Assembly (NCBI RefSeq): GCF_018614975.1
Contig: NZ_JAGGNR010000011.1
Location: 466,262-530,261 of the forward strand
Origin: Paenibacillus polymyxa
GTDB taxonomy: Bacteria; Bacillota; Bacilli; Paenibacillales; Paenibacillaceae
DNA length: 64,000 bases
Direction of reading: 5' to 3'
The notes beneath the pieces are model-generated. The model worked only from the letters and a program-made list of their open reading frames with translations, ran no database searches and was not told the origin of the DNA. A program made the position numbers and the translations under genes. Position 1 is the first letter of the stretch; every line of letters starts with the position of its first letter. Of the stretch, positions 44,412 through 53,867 are shown in pieces.

Positions 44412-46640
44412 GTGGCGAAAATACATGTGCTTGATGAACATATTGCCAACCAGATTGCGGCGGGTGAAGTGGTTGAACGGCCTGCTTCGGTTGTCAAAGA
44501 GTTGCTCGAAAACTCAGTGGATGCAGGCGCTACCAAGATTGAAGTAACAGTGGAAGAGGGCGGACTCCTCAGTATTCGTGTCAAAGACAATGGTACAGGT
44601 ATTGAGCCAGAGGATATGGAAACCGCCTTTTATCGTCATGCGACCAGCAAAATAGCCCATGGCCGAGATCTGTTTCATATCACAAGTCTTGGATTCCGTG
44701 GCGAAGCCTTGGCGAGTATTGCTGCAGTATCCAAGGTAGAGGTATTGTCGGCAAGTGACAATGACGGGCGAGGACGCCGCATCGTGATTGAAGGCGGGAA
44801 CCTTGTCTCTCATGAAGATGCAACCTCACCCCAAGGTACGGATTTTGCAGTGAAAGAACTATTTTACAATACACCAGCCAGACTCAAATATATGAAAACG
44901 ATCCAGACGGAACTGGGACATATATCAGATGTCCTTTACCGGATGGCGATGTCTCATCCGAACATTTCGTTCCGACTGCGCCATAATGAGAATGTGTTGC
45001 TTCAGACGTTGGGCAACGGCGATCTGCTGCAAGTGGTTGCAGCCATCTATGGTACAAGTGCTGCCAAAGCGATGCTTCCCATCCAGGGAGAAAGTCTGGA
45101 TTACCGGTTGAGCGGGCTGATCAGCCTGCCAGAATGGACACGAGCGAATCGTGGTGGTATGTCGACGATTGTTAATGGGCGATTTGTTCGCAATTACGGT
45201 CTCAATCAGGCGATTCTCAAAGCCTACCATACCTTGCTGCCCATTAATCGCTTCCCACTTGTCGTAGTGCAGTTGGAGATGCACCCATCTCTTGTGGATG
45301 TGAACGTGCATCCGGCCAAGTTGGAGGTTCGCTTCAGCAAGGAGCCAGAACTGTATGAATTCATAGAGACGACGTTGCGGGGGATACTCCGGCAGGAGGT
45401 ATTGATTCCACAGGTCAAAAAACAGCAGATTCGACGTGGAGACGATAGTTCCTTTATCCAGGAACAATTCCTCTTTCCACGTGGTCCTCTGAAAGAAACA
45501 TCTGATGCAGAAGGATATGGTCAGCATGGCCCGCTGGGGAAACCTACCGCTGCACCGCTGAAGTTGACTGCCGAAGATGATGATCTGGATTTGGATGCTC
45601 CGGCGGATGTGACTGCAGCACAGCCAGTATCTGAACAGGGACAGACAGTGCCGTTGCCCGAAGCTCCACCTGAGATTACACCCCCCCCAGAGCAGTTAGA
45701 AAATTGGAACGGGGATATTTTACAGAAAATTGCTAGTCATGATGGGGGGCATACATCCGTTAACGTGCAAGAAGGCACTAAGGATGTAAGTACAAGTTCA
45801 AGTACAAGTTCTACCGAAGCTTTTCCCAAAACGGACCTGTTTCCTCAAGATGGTGGAGGGCGTGGAACAACAGAGAAACCGCTGGCTGAAGGCAAACCGG
45901 CTACGTATCGCTCCGAATCCGTAAATTCACCGGTTAGGGAAGCTCGGTCAACCTACAACCCGTCTACGATTGCAAGAGGTGAACGGACATGGAAAACCTC
46001 AGGTCTGCCTGATGCCACTAAACTTGCTGCTGCCATTAAATCGGATGCATCCATGCCCGCATTTCCGGAGCTGAGTCTGATCGGACAGCATCATGGTACG
46101 TATTTGATCGCGCAAAATGACCAAGGTTTATATTTGATTGATCAGCATGCCGCTCATGAACGCGTAAATTATGAGTACTATTACGAGAAATTTGGTAACC
46201 CTGCCCAGGCCTCACAAGAGTTACTGCTGCCTATTACGCTGGAGTTTACACCTTCGGAGACGCAGAAGCTGAAAACGAGACTGGCCTGGTTCGAGCAGGC
46301 AGGTGTATATTTGGAGCATTTTGGTGGACAAACGTTCCGTGTGCGCTCCCATCCGTTCTGGTTCCCCAAAGGAGACGAGAAAGACATTATTGAAGAAATG
46401 TCCGAATGGGTTCTTAGTGAACGCAGCATAGATGTGGCCAAGATGCGAGAAGCTGCATCTATTATGTGCTCTTGCAAGGCGTCTATTAAAGCGAATCAGA
46501 AGCTGACGGATCAGGAAGCAGAAGTGCTGATTCAGCGTCTGGGTTCATGTCGTCAGCCCTACACTTGTCCGCACGGGCGGCCGATTGTAGTTTCATTTTC
46601 AACGTATGATCTGGAGAAATTATTTAAACGAGTGATGTAG
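44412..46640 (+). CDS. mutL: DNA mismatch repair endonuclease MutL
   Basis: 742 residues. The N-terminal GHKL ATPase (about 1-330) has HIANQIAAGEVVERPASVVK, DNGTGI and TSLGFRGEALASI. The linker (about 335-545) is long and Pro/Ser-rich, making the protein longer than the 627-residue B. subtilis MutL. The C-terminal endonuclease domain has the metal motif DQHAAHERVNYEYY (about 577-590), CSCKASIKANQ and CPHGRPI. GTG start with GGGAGGGG upstream. It acts with MutS to nick the new strand. Confidence 0.96.
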   Translation: MAKIHVLDEHIANQIAAGEVVERPASVVKELLENSVDAGATKIEVTVEEGGLLSIRVKDNGTGIEPEDMETAFYRHATSKIAHGRDLFHITSLGFRGEALASIAAVSKVEVLSASDNDGRGRRIVIEGGNLVSHEDATSPQGTDFAVKELFYNTPARLKYMKTIQTELGHISDVLYRMAMSHPNISFRLRHNENVLLQTLGNGDLLQVVAAIYGTSAAKAMLPIQGESLDYRLSGLISLPEWTRANRGGMSTIVNGRFVRNYGLNQAILKAYHTLLPINRFPLVVVQLEMHPSLVDVNVHPAKLEVRFSKEPELYEFIETTLRGILRQEVLIPQVKKQQIRRGDDSSFIQEQFLFPRGPLKETSDAEGYGQHGPLGKPTAAPLKLTAEDDDLDLDAPADVTAAQPVSEQGQTVPLPEAPPEITPPPEQLENWNGDILQKIASHDGGHTSVNVQEGTKDVSTSSSTSSTEAFPKTDLFPQDGGGRGTTEKPLAEGKPATYRSESVNSPVREARSTYNPSTIARGERTWKTSGLPDATKLAAAIKSDASMPAFPELSLIGQHHGTYLIAQNDQGLYLIDQHAAHERVNYEYYYEKFGNPAQASQELLLPITLEFTPSETQKLKTRLAWFEQAGVYLEHFGGQTFRVRSHPFWFPKGDEKDIIEEMSEWVLSERSIDVAKMREAASIMCSCKASIKANQKLTDQEAEVLIQRLGSCRQPYTCPHGRPIVVSFSTYDLEKLFKRVM

Positions 46641-46657
46641 CTATTTAGGGGGACATT

Positions 46658-47443
46658 ATGTACATTACAACCGGTGACAAGGAGATTGCCTCTCAGGTGG
46701 ATCGTGCGCGTAAGCTCGCCGAAACGACAGGAGGTACCTACGTACCGCGCAATAGAACGTCTTTACCCAAACTGATTGAACAGTATGGTACCAACGAAAT
46801 ACTGGTCGTGCTCAATGGCAGAGCGCGCTTGTTCCGCAAGGATGCTACGGAGCTTGAGTTCCACCCCAGTATGGGATTTGTTCGCGCTAAACGTGTTCTA
46901 AGAGGTGAAGCCGATCCTATGCTGGAAGCTGGTGCGGTACTCGAAGGAGACATCATTGTTGATTGTACTGCTGGACTCGGTTCAGATGCGCTGGTATTTT
47001 CGGTTGCTGCTGGGAAGAGTGGACAAGTCATTGCATGTGAAAGTTCTCAGCCGCTCTATACCCTGCTGCTAGAGGGCATGTCTCATTATAAGAGCAATCA
47101 GCCCTTGGTGGATGAGGCTTTCAGGCGCATAGACCTACGGCATGTGGATCATCTTGAGTTGCTGCGGTCCATGCCGGATCGAAGCTGTGATACCGTATAT
47201 TTTGACCCCATGTTCCGTGAACCGATGATGGATTCAAGCGCTATACAGCCCTTGCGAGATTATGCAAATGCTCACGCGCTGGACGAACAGAGCATTATGG
47301 AAGCGAAACGGGTTGCCCGTAAACGGGTAGTGATGAAAGAAAAGCGCGGCAGCGCGGAGTTTGACAGGCTCGGATTTGAAATACTTGATCGGGCGAATGC
47401 AAAAACCCTGTACGGAGTGATTAATGTTGAACGTGGAAGTTAA
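46658..47443 (+). CDS. RsmJ-like SAM-dependent methyltransferase
   Basis: 261 residues of the PF04445-type SAM methyltransferases (RsmJ family). The SAM loop is IIVDCTAGLGSDALVFS (about 98-114), and the catalytic-type motif is VYFDPMFREPMM (about 176). In E. coli RsmJ methylates 16S rRNA G1516; here the N-terminal part differs, so the substrate is open. AGGGGG precedes the ATG. It overlaps miaA by 20 bases and is 18 bases after mutL, so the operon mutS-mutL-mt-miaA seems likely. Confidence 0.75.
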   Translation: MYITTGDKEIASQVDRARKLAETTGGTYVPRNRTSLPKLIEQYGTNEILVVLNGRARLFRKDATELEFHPSMGFVRAKRVLRGEADPMLEAGAVLEGDIIVDCTAGLGSDALVFSVAAGKSGQVIACESSQPLYTLLLEGMSHYKSNQPLVDEAFRRIDLRHVDHLELLRSMPDRSCDTVYFDPMFREPMMDSSAIQPLRDYANAHALDEQSIMEAKRVARKRVVMKEKRGSAEFDRLGFEILDRANAKTLYGVINVERGS

Positions 47444-48380
47444 ACCAAAACCTAAACTGCTTGTGTTGGTTGGACCAACAGCAGTAGGCAAAACAAGAAT
47501 GAGCATCGAACTGGCCCAAGCTTTCAATTGTGAGATTATCTCGGGGGATTCGATGCAGGTATATCGTGAAATGGATATCGGAACAGCCAAGATTACCTCT
47601 GAAGAAATGAAGGGTGTACCTCATCATCTCATTGATATCCATGAACCGGAGTATCCGTATTCTGTGGCCGAGTTTCAGGAGAGTTGCACACGATTGATCA
47701 GTGAAATCCATGAACGTGGTAAAATGCCTTTTATTGTAGGGGGCACCGGTCTGTATGTGGAGTCGGTATGTTACGGCTTCCAATTTTCCGATAGCGGTTC
47801 AGATGAAGCGTTCAGAGAGGAACAATTCAGCTATGCTGAGCAACATGGAGCTCAGGCCCTTCATGATCGATTGAGGGAAGTTGACCCAGTTAGTGCGGAT
47901 CGTCTGCACCCCAATGACCAGCGGCGAATTGTACGTGCGCTTGAGATCCATCACCTCACAGGCGAGAAGTGGTCTGATCAGCTGGCAGTACAGAAGAAAG
48001 AGTCGCCTTATGACCTTCTTATTGTTGGTTTGACAATGGATCGCCAGAAGTTGTATGCCCGGGTAGAAGAGCGGATTGATCTCATGATCGAACAAGGTCT
48101 GGTGGATGAAGTGAAGTCCCTGTTGGAACGCGGAGTGGCCAGAGGTCATATTTCCATGCAAGGACTGGGGTATAAGGAGATTGCAGCGTTTCTGCAAGGG
48201 GAAGTGAGTTGGGAAGCCGCAGTAGAGTGGTTGAAGAGAGATACGCGTCGTTTTGCCAAACGGCAGCTCTCCTGGTTCCGGCATATGAAAGATATTGAAT
48301 GGGTGGACATGACGGATACCCAGGATTTTGAAGGGAAATACAAGCAGATAAGTGAATTGATTACACGAAAATTTGATTGA
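47424..48380 (+). CDS. miaA: tRNA dimethylallyltransferase MiaA
   Basis: 318 residues. The P-loop is LVLVGPTAVGKTRMSIELA (about 13-31), the catalytic motif is ISGDSMQVYREMDIGTAK (about 39-56), FIVGGTGLYVESV (about 102-114) follows, and the C-terminal RDTRRFAKRQLSWFRH is typical. It adds the dimethylallyl group to A37 of tRNAs reading U-start codons. It overlaps the methyltransferase gene by 20 bases. Confidence 0.97.
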   Translation: MLNVEVKPKPKLLVLVGPTAVGKTRMSIELAQAFNCEIISGDSMQVYREMDIGTAKITSEEMKGVPHHLIDIHEPEYPYSVAEFQESCTRLISEIHERGKMPFIVGGTGLYVESVCYGFQFSDSGSDEAFREEQFSYAEQHGAQALHDRLREVDPVSADRLHPNDQRRIVRALEIHHLTGEKWSDQLAVQKKESPYDLLIVGLTMDRQKLYARVEERIDLMIEQGLVDEVKSLLERGVARGHISMQGLGYKEIAAFLQGEVSWEAAVEWLKRDTRRFAKRQLSWFRHMKDIEWVDMTDTQDFEGKYKQISELITRKFD

Positions 48381-48753
48381 TTTATGCGATTAATAGTATT
48401 GTTCTGACAATCATCGATTAGATCAGGATATGTAAACCTCTACCTTTTAGTCATCAAAAGGATAGAGGTTTTTACTTATCACTAGAACAGATGGAAGAGA
48501 TTGAAGGTTCGCTAAACAACGAATAAATGAGTTTTAAAATCAAAAATTTGTCCCTCTTTTGCAAATCTGGCAAGCGGTGTATAATGGATAAGTCTTCTAG
48601 TTATGTACCACGTCAAGATTGGGTGAAAAATAGCAGACAAGGGGTTTTTGTGGATTATATGAAACTATTCATGATATAATAGCACGAAAGCTACTCAGCG
48701 ATATTGAATATTACTCGAACACGAATTCAAATGAACCAATGGGGGTACGGCTA
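48381..48753. other. intergenic region miaA-hfq with terminator and promoter
   Basis: A terminator lies at 48433-48473. A TGATATAAT extended -10 (TATAAT at 48675-48680) probably starts hfq; another TATAAT with a weak -35 is near 48574. Nothing else was recognised. Confidence 0.45.
48433..48473 (+). terminator. terminator after miaA
   Basis: AAACCTCTACCTTTT pairs (one mismatch) with AAAAGGATAGAGGTTT, followed by TT. Confidence 0.75.
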
Positions 48754-48996
48754 ATGAACAAGTCCATCAACATCCAAGATACGTTCTTGAACCAACTGCG
48801 GAAAGAAAATATTCCTGCTACGGTCTATCTGACCAATGGCTTCCAAATCCGCGGGACGATCAAGGCATTTGACAATTTTACGATCGTCATTGACAGCGAC
48901 GGACGCCAGCAAATGGTCTACAAGCATGCCATCTCCACGTTCACGCCGCAACGCAGCGTATCGCTGATGCAGCAAGATAACAGCGGCGAAGCTTAA
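48754..48996 (+). CDS. hfq: RNA chaperone Hfq
   Basis: An 80-residue Sm-fold RNA chaperone. Sm1 is [20 protein letters not shown] (about 22-41), the second Sm motif is [13 protein letters not shown] with the KHA variant of the usual YKHAIS (about 55-67). The ATG at 48754 has GGGGG 11 bases upstream, and the in-frame ATG at 48739 was not used. The miaA-hfq order is the same as in most Firmicutes. Confidence 0.96.
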   Translation: MNKSINIQDTFLNQLRKENIPATVYLTNGFQIRGTIKAFDNFTIVIDSDGRQQMVYKHAISTFTPQRSVSLMQQDNSGEA

Positions 48997-49167
48997 AAAA
49001 ATTACGAAACCTTTTCACCAACCATTTCGTCTACAAGTATAGGTATCGAAACAGAGCAACCTGAATAAAGGGTTGTTCTTTTCATTCCGGGCAAAATATG
49101 TTTAATATACGCCTGAGCCTACAGACGATTAGAAATTATGCAACCGAAAGGGAGTCAGGAGGTAAAC

Positions 49168-51828
49168 ATGCCAAACGATCCGTTATCGAGGTCTAACAAT
49201 CGCAACAACAATAACAAGTCACCCAAAAAAGCGAAGCCAAAGACCTCTAAAAAGAAAAAAATTACGGGTAAACGCGTTGGATGGACACTGTTTTTCACAA
49301 TGGCAATCGCCATATTCTGTGCACTCGGTGGATATTTATTTATTATGGTGAGTGGTGAAAATCTGCTCAAAGCCAACAAAGACAAAACTACAATTAATGA
49401 AACTTCAAAAGTATATGATCGCAATGGCCAATTAATGGGGGAGCTGTCCATTCAGAAGCTGGACCCCGTCAAAGAAGATGATATTCCTGAGCTGGTGAAG
49501 CAAGCCTTTGTTGCGACGGAGGATAAACGCTTCTACGATCATCAGGGCGTGGATATCTGGTCCATTGGGCGTGCAGCGGTTAAGGACGTCATGGCTCGTT
49601 CCATGGTAGAAGGTGGTAGTACACTAACCCAACAGCTTGCCAAGAACATGTTCTTGTCCCGTGACAAGACGTTCTTCCGTAAAGCAACGGAAGTATCGAT
49701 TGCTATGGCATTGGAGCGCAAGTACACAAAAGACGAAATCCTGACGATGTATCTGAACCGGATTTTCTTCGGTCATCAGCGTTACGGGATTAAAGCGGCA
49801 TCTGAATTTTACTTTGGAGTTACTGATCTCAAGAGGTTAAAGTTGTGGCAAATTGCTACATTGGCAGCTATGCCGAAAGGGCCTTCTGCCTATAATCCGG
49901 TTAGCAATCCAAACGACTCAAAAGCACGTCGAGGTGTGGTATTACAGCTGATGTACGAACAAGGCTACATTACCAAGGCGGAGATGGATGAAGCAAAAGA
50001 GATTAACTATAATTACAAGCGACCAGAGAAAGACAGGAAGTATCAAGGTTTTATAGATTATGTGCTCCGTGAAGCTGAGCGTGTAACAGGTAAAACGGAA
50101 GATGATCTGAATATCGGCGGATACAAAATCTATACAACCATGGATGCTCAGGCTCAAACAGCCATGGAAACTGCCTTTACAGATGATAGTCTGTTCGAGG
50201 CAAGTAAAGACGATCAACAGGTCCAAGGCTCCATGGTTATCATGAACCACGAGAATGGCAGTCTCGTTGCCCTCCTGGGTGGACGGGATTATCAGACTAA
50301 AGGTTATAGCCGTGTAACGCAGAGTCGAAGACAACCAGGTTCAGCTTTTAAACCGATTGTGTCTTATGCACCGGCTCTTGAATCAGGAAATTACAGTGCT
50401 AACTCGTCGCTGAGTAATGCGAAGCAATGTTTTGGTAACTACTGTCCTGGTAACTTGCATGGATATTCTTCAACAATCAGTATGACGGATGCCATCACGA
50501 AGTCGGAAAATATTCCTGCGGTTTGGTTGCTTGATAAAATAGGCGTTAACACAGGCATTAATTTTGCCAAAAGTGTAGGCATACAGCTGACAGATGAAGA
50601 CAAAAACCTGGCGATTGCCCTTGGTGGTCTAAGTAAAGGTACAAATACACTGGAGATGGCGCAAGCCTATAGTGCATTTGCCAACCTCGGAGAATACCGA
50701 CAAGCCTATGCGATTAAAGAAATCAAGGATAGCGCAGGCAAAACCACGTACAAACATGATAACTCGGACACAACGCGTGTCATGAGTGAGCAAAATGCGT
50801 ATCAGCTCACACAGATGCTGCAGAATGTCGTTAATGACGGTACGGGACGTTCAGCGCGTCTGGATCGTCCGGTAGCGGGTAAAACAGGAACAGTTCAAAG
50901 TGGTATCTCTGGCAACAGTGCCAACCGTGATGTATGGTTTGTTGGATACACACCGGAATGGACTGCCGCAGTCTGGATGGGTTATGACAATCCGGATGCG
51001 AACCATATGCTTAAGAACAGCAGTAAGCTGTCGGCAGCTTTCTTTGCCAAAGTCATGGGAGATGCGTTGAAAGGTGTACCTGTGAAGCAATTCAAAGCAC
51101 CGGCTGGAGGGCAGGCACCTCCGCCAGTAGAAGAACCAGAGCAGCCAGCTTTGTCCGTTAGTGGGCTGAGTGGATCATACGATCCAAATGCACAAACCGT
51201 CTCCCTGAGTTGGACTGGAACGGGGGACGCGAGTACGCAATATCGGGTGTATCGTAAAGAAACTTCTGAAGCCCAGTTCGCGCATCTCATTGATGCAATA
51301 GGAACGACCAATGCACAAGATTTAAGTGCGTTGCCTGGTCTAACCTATGAGTACTATGTGACAGCTTACGACTTGGCATCAGGACTTGAGACGGATCCTT
51401 CCAACACTATTTCCTTGATGATTGAAGCACAGGAAATGCCGCCGGAAGAACCTGATCCTGGTATAGATCCTGGAACAGAGATAGATCCTGAGCAGCCAGG
51501 TACAGAGAATCCGGACAATGGTTCACCGGATAATGGCAACTCAAACGGTAATAACGGTAATGGAAATGAAAATGGTAACAACGGAAATGGTAATGGTAAT
51601 AACGGAAACAATGGCAACGGTGGTAATAACGGCGGAAACGGTCAACCTGGGGAAGGAAATACGCCCCCACCTGGTCAGGGGACAACAGATCCAGGCGGTA
51701 CCGGTGAAGGTTCCGATGATGGAGCCGTAACAACGCCAGGCGAGGTTGTAACTCCAGACAGCGGATCGAGTGGAGATACTGGAGGGACAGATGCACCTGC
51801 AGATTCTCAAGCTGGAACCGGCGGCTAA
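49168..51828 (+). CDS. class A penicillin-binding protein (PBP1A type)
   Basis: 886 residues. Lys-rich cytoplasmic N-terminus, membrane anchor (about 38-62), GT51 transglycosylase (EDKRFYDHQGVD with catalytic Glu, GGSTLTQQLAKNMFL), transpeptidase with QPGSAFKP (SxxK), SEN in TKSENIPAV and KTGTVQ. A FN3-like domain (about 660-750) and a tail rich in Asn, Gly, Pro and Thr (about 755-886) follow. AGGAGG precedes the ATG at 49168; an ATG at 49138 is upstream of that site. It polymerises and crosslinks peptidoglycan outside the membrane. A terminator follows. Confidence 0.93.
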   Translation: MPNDPLSRSNNRNNNNKSPKKAKPKTSKKKKITGKRVGWTLFFTMAIAIFCALGGYLFIMVSGENLLKANKDKTTINETSKVYDRNGQLMGELSIQKLDPVKEDDIPELVKQAFVATEDKRFYDHQGVDIWSIGRAAVKDVMARSMVEGGSTLTQQLAKNMFLSRDKTFFRKATEVSIAMALERKYTKDEILTMYLNRIFFGHQRYGIKAASEFYFGVTDLKRLKLWQIATLAAMPKGPSAYNPVSNPNDSKARRGVVLQLMYEQGYITKAEMDEAKEINYNYKRPEKDRKYQGFIDYVLREAERVTGKTEDDLNIGGYKIYTTMDAQAQTAMETAFTDDSLFEASKDDQQVQGSMVIMNHENGSLVALLGGRDYQTKGYSRVTQSRRQPGSAFKPIVSYAPALESGNYSANSSLSNAKQCFGNYCPGNLHGYSSTISMTDAITKSENIPAVWLLDKIGVNTGINFAKSVGIQLTDEDKNLAIALGGLSKGTNTLEMAQAYSAFANLGEYRQAYAIKEIKDSAGKTTYKHDNSDTTRVMSEQNAYQLTQMLQNVVNDGTGRSARLDRPVAGKTGTVQSGISGNSANRDVWFVGYTPEWTAAVWMGYDNPDANHMLKNSSKLSAAFFAKVMGDALKGVPVKQFKAPAGGQAPPPVEEPEQPALSVSGLSGSYDPNAQTVSLSWTGTGDASTQYRVYRKETSEAQFAHLIDAIGTTNAQDLSALPGLTYEYYVTAYDLASGLETDPSNTISLMIEAQEMPPEEPDPGIDPGTEIDPEQPGTENPDNGSPDNGNSNGNNGNGNENGNNGNGNGNNGNNGNGGNNGGNGQPGEGNTPPPGQGTTDPGGTGEGSDDGAVTTPGEVVTPDSGSSGDTGGTDAPADSQAGTGG
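51520..51660. repeat. low-complexity AAT/GGT-type repeat within the PBP tail
   Basis: Repeated AAC/AAT and GGT/GGA codons encode short units such as NGNNGNG and NGGNNGG. The length is probably variable between strains by slippage. Confidence 0.6.
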
Positions 51829-51855
51829 GCCATTGAATCACTAAATAGCTGCATT

Positions 51856-51894
51856 AAAAACTGCTTCCCGAAATTTCGGTGAAGCAGTTTTTTT
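51856..51894 (+). terminator. terminator after the PBP gene
   Basis: AAACTGCTTCCCGAAA and TTTCGGTGAAGCAGTTT pair with one mismatch and lead into TTTT. Confidence 0.85.
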
Positions 51895-52102
51895 GTTATA
51901 CAGAATAGCAGCTGATTTGACGAATAGGTGGGACAAAGCTTGATTTTGAGTGTAAACCTTAAATATGGTAAGCTGTAACTATTCGTAATACGTTGTGCAA
52001 GATGGGCCCAGAGCGCTGGAATGCATATGCGGACGTTATTACATTGTTCATCAATAACATCAGAGCAGGTCACGGACCTGTAGTCGGCAAAGAGGGGTTC
52101 GT

Positions 52103-52666
52103 ATGAAACGGAAATTCGGGGACCGCGCGAACTGGCGCCGGATTACGAACCGACAATTCACATGCCGGTTCGTTCAATCCAAAATTTTCACAGGTTATAT
52201 TACGTTGTACACCATACAGGATTTGAAAGAACCTCTGTGGAAAACATATGGAGGCAGTACCTTCTGTATCGCAGATAAAGGTTATTCCTGGCTGCAATAC
52301 TATCCGAAGGGAGAGCACTTTGTAGTTACGGCGATGTTTGACGATCAGAAACGGATTGTGGAATGGTACATTGATACATGTCGCAGTCAGGGGATAACCG
52401 ATCAGGGTGTTCCTTGGTTTGATGACCTGTATCTGGATGTCGTTGTACTGAAAGATGGAGAAGTATTTTTGCTGGATGAAGATGAGCTTGAAGATGCATT
52501 GTCACGGAAGCATATTACTACAGGTGATTATGACTTGGCTAACAAAACGGCAAAGGAACTGCTGCATGCCATTGATGCACATGTATTCCCATACTTTCAG
52601 CTATCGCTGAAGCATAGGCAGAGTTTGTTTGAGAACGGAGAGTTTCGAAAAAACATTCAGATTTGA
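52103..52666 (+). CDS. DUF402 protein, Ntdp/YgaC-like nucleoside tri/diphosphatase
   Basis: A 187-residue DUF402 protein. The family (FomD/Ntdp) uses metal-binding Asp/Glu residues, here YIDTCRSQGITD and PWFDDLYLDVVVLKDGEV (about 90-125), DEDELEDAL. Bacillus relatives hydrolyse nucleoside tri- and diphosphates. AAGAGGGG lies before the ATG. It stands between the PBP gene and spoVK, without visible coupling. Confidence 0.78.
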   Translation: MKRKFGDRANWRRITNRQFTCRFVQSKIFTGYITLYTIQDLKEPLWKTYGGSTFCIADKGYSWLQYYPKGEHFVVTAMFDDQKRIVEWYIDTCRSQGITDQGVPWFDDLYLDVVVLKDGEVFLLDEDELEDALSRKHITTGDYDLANKTAKELLHAIDAHVFPYFQLSLKHRQSLFENGEFRKNIQI

Positions 52667-52703
52667 GACATGTACCTATCCGTAGAATTCTTCATGATCC
52701 TTC

Positions 52704-52732
52704 TAATATTGGAGCACCTGATAGAATACATT
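52704..52732 (+). promoter_or_regulatory. sigma-E-like promoter of spoVK
   Basis: TAATATT and AATACATT are spaced by 14 bases, the same gap as in the cotE promoter. The -35 matches the ATATT core. SpoVK is a sporulation gene of the mother cell, which makes a sigma-E site plausible. Confidence 0.5.
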
Positions 52733-52776
52733 AATAATCAGGAGAGTTCAGCCCGATAAAATAGAGGTGATGGCGA

Positions 52777-53748
52777 ATGAACGGACGGGTCATGGCTGCA
52801 GGAGAGCAACCAGGAGGCAGACCATCCAGACAAATTAATATTGTGTTGCGTAACCAGGAACCTCAGATGTTGGTCAAAGATGAAGCAGCGGCAGTACAGG
52901 CAGCCAAAAGTATAACCAAACATGCGCACTTCCAGGAGATACAAGGTGAATTGGAGCAACTGGTTGGACTTGAAAATATCAAAGACTTGGTATTTGAGAT
53001 CTATGCTTTCCTACAGATTGCTCAGATGCGTACCGAAGCAGGCTTACTTAGTGGTGCGCACGTGTATCATATGATCTTCAAAGGCAATCCGGGAACCGGT
53101 AAGACCACCGTGGCGAGGATCGTTGCCAAACTCTTTCAGAAGATGGGTGTGTTGAGTAAAGGTCATCTTATTGAAGTAGAGCGTGCGGATCTGGTTGGAG
53201 AATATATCGGTCACACGGCGCAGAAAACAAGAGATCTGGTTAAGAAGGCACTCGGTGGGATATTGTTCATTGATGAAGCTTACAGTTTGGCCCGCGGTGG
53301 AGAGAAGGATTTTGGCAAGGAAGCTATTGATACGCTTGTTAAGTCCATGGAAGATAACAAAAATCAGTTTATACTGATTCTTGCCGGTTACTCGGAAGAG
53401 ATTGATTTTTTTCTCCAGACGAATCCCGGATTACCTTCCCGCTTCCCCATTCAAGTGGAGTTTCCAGACTATAGCATTGATCAGTTGATTCAAATCTCTG
53501 AGATTATGGCCAAAGAGCGTGATTATATTCTAATGCCACAGACCATACTCAAGCTAAAGCAGCATTTGCTTCAGGAAAAAAATGATTCGCTTCATGCGTT
53601 CAGTAACGCCAGATACGTTCGTAATGCCATTGAGCGTTCGATCAGGCATCAGGCGGTTCGTTTGTTGGAACAATACTCGGAAGGCAGCCCAGGAAAACTG
53701 GAGCTGATGACAATCCGTACAGAGGATTTGAACTTTGAGCGAAAGTAA
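52777..53748 (+). CDS. spoVK: stage V sporulation protein K (AAA+ ATPase)
   Basis: 323 residues of the SpoVK/CbxX family of AAA+ ATPases. Walker A is GNPGTGKTTVARIVA (about 107-121), Walker B is GILFIDEAYSLARGG (about 160-174), and the Arg finger/sensor part is LPSRFPIQVEFPDY. AGAGGTGA is 6 bases upstream. In B. subtilis the protein is needed for spore maturation. The order spoVK-hflX-ynbB-glnR-glnA is as in Bacillus. Confidence 0.93.
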   Translation: MNGRVMAAGEQPGGRPSRQINIVLRNQEPQMLVKDEAAAVQAAKSITKHAHFQEIQGELEQLVGLENIKDLVFEIYAFLQIAQMRTEAGLLSGAHVYHMIFKGNPGTGKTTVARIVAKLFQKMGVLSKGHLIEVERADLVGEYIGHTAQKTRDLVKKALGGILFIDEAYSLARGGEKDFGKEAIDTLVKSMEDNKNQFILILAGYSEEIDFFLQTNPGLPSRFPIQVEFPDYSIDQLIQISEIMAKERDYILMPQTILKLKQHLLQEKNDSLHAFSNARYVRNAIERSIRHQAVRLLEQYSEGSPGKLELMTIRTEDLNFERK

Positions 53749-53867
53749 GCGATAATATAGTTTTTACACCAGCCGGCCGGGCCAACCGGTTCGGCTTAAG
53801 GCATGCCATGGCATATTCGTGGCAATGTATATCAACGGATTAGTAATTAGAGGGAGTGAACATATAC

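Noticed and set aside
53771..53797. Palindromic AGCCGG/CCGGTTCGGCT before hflX as terminator
   Set aside because: It is GC-rich and can fold, but there is no T-run, so I did not list it as a terminator.
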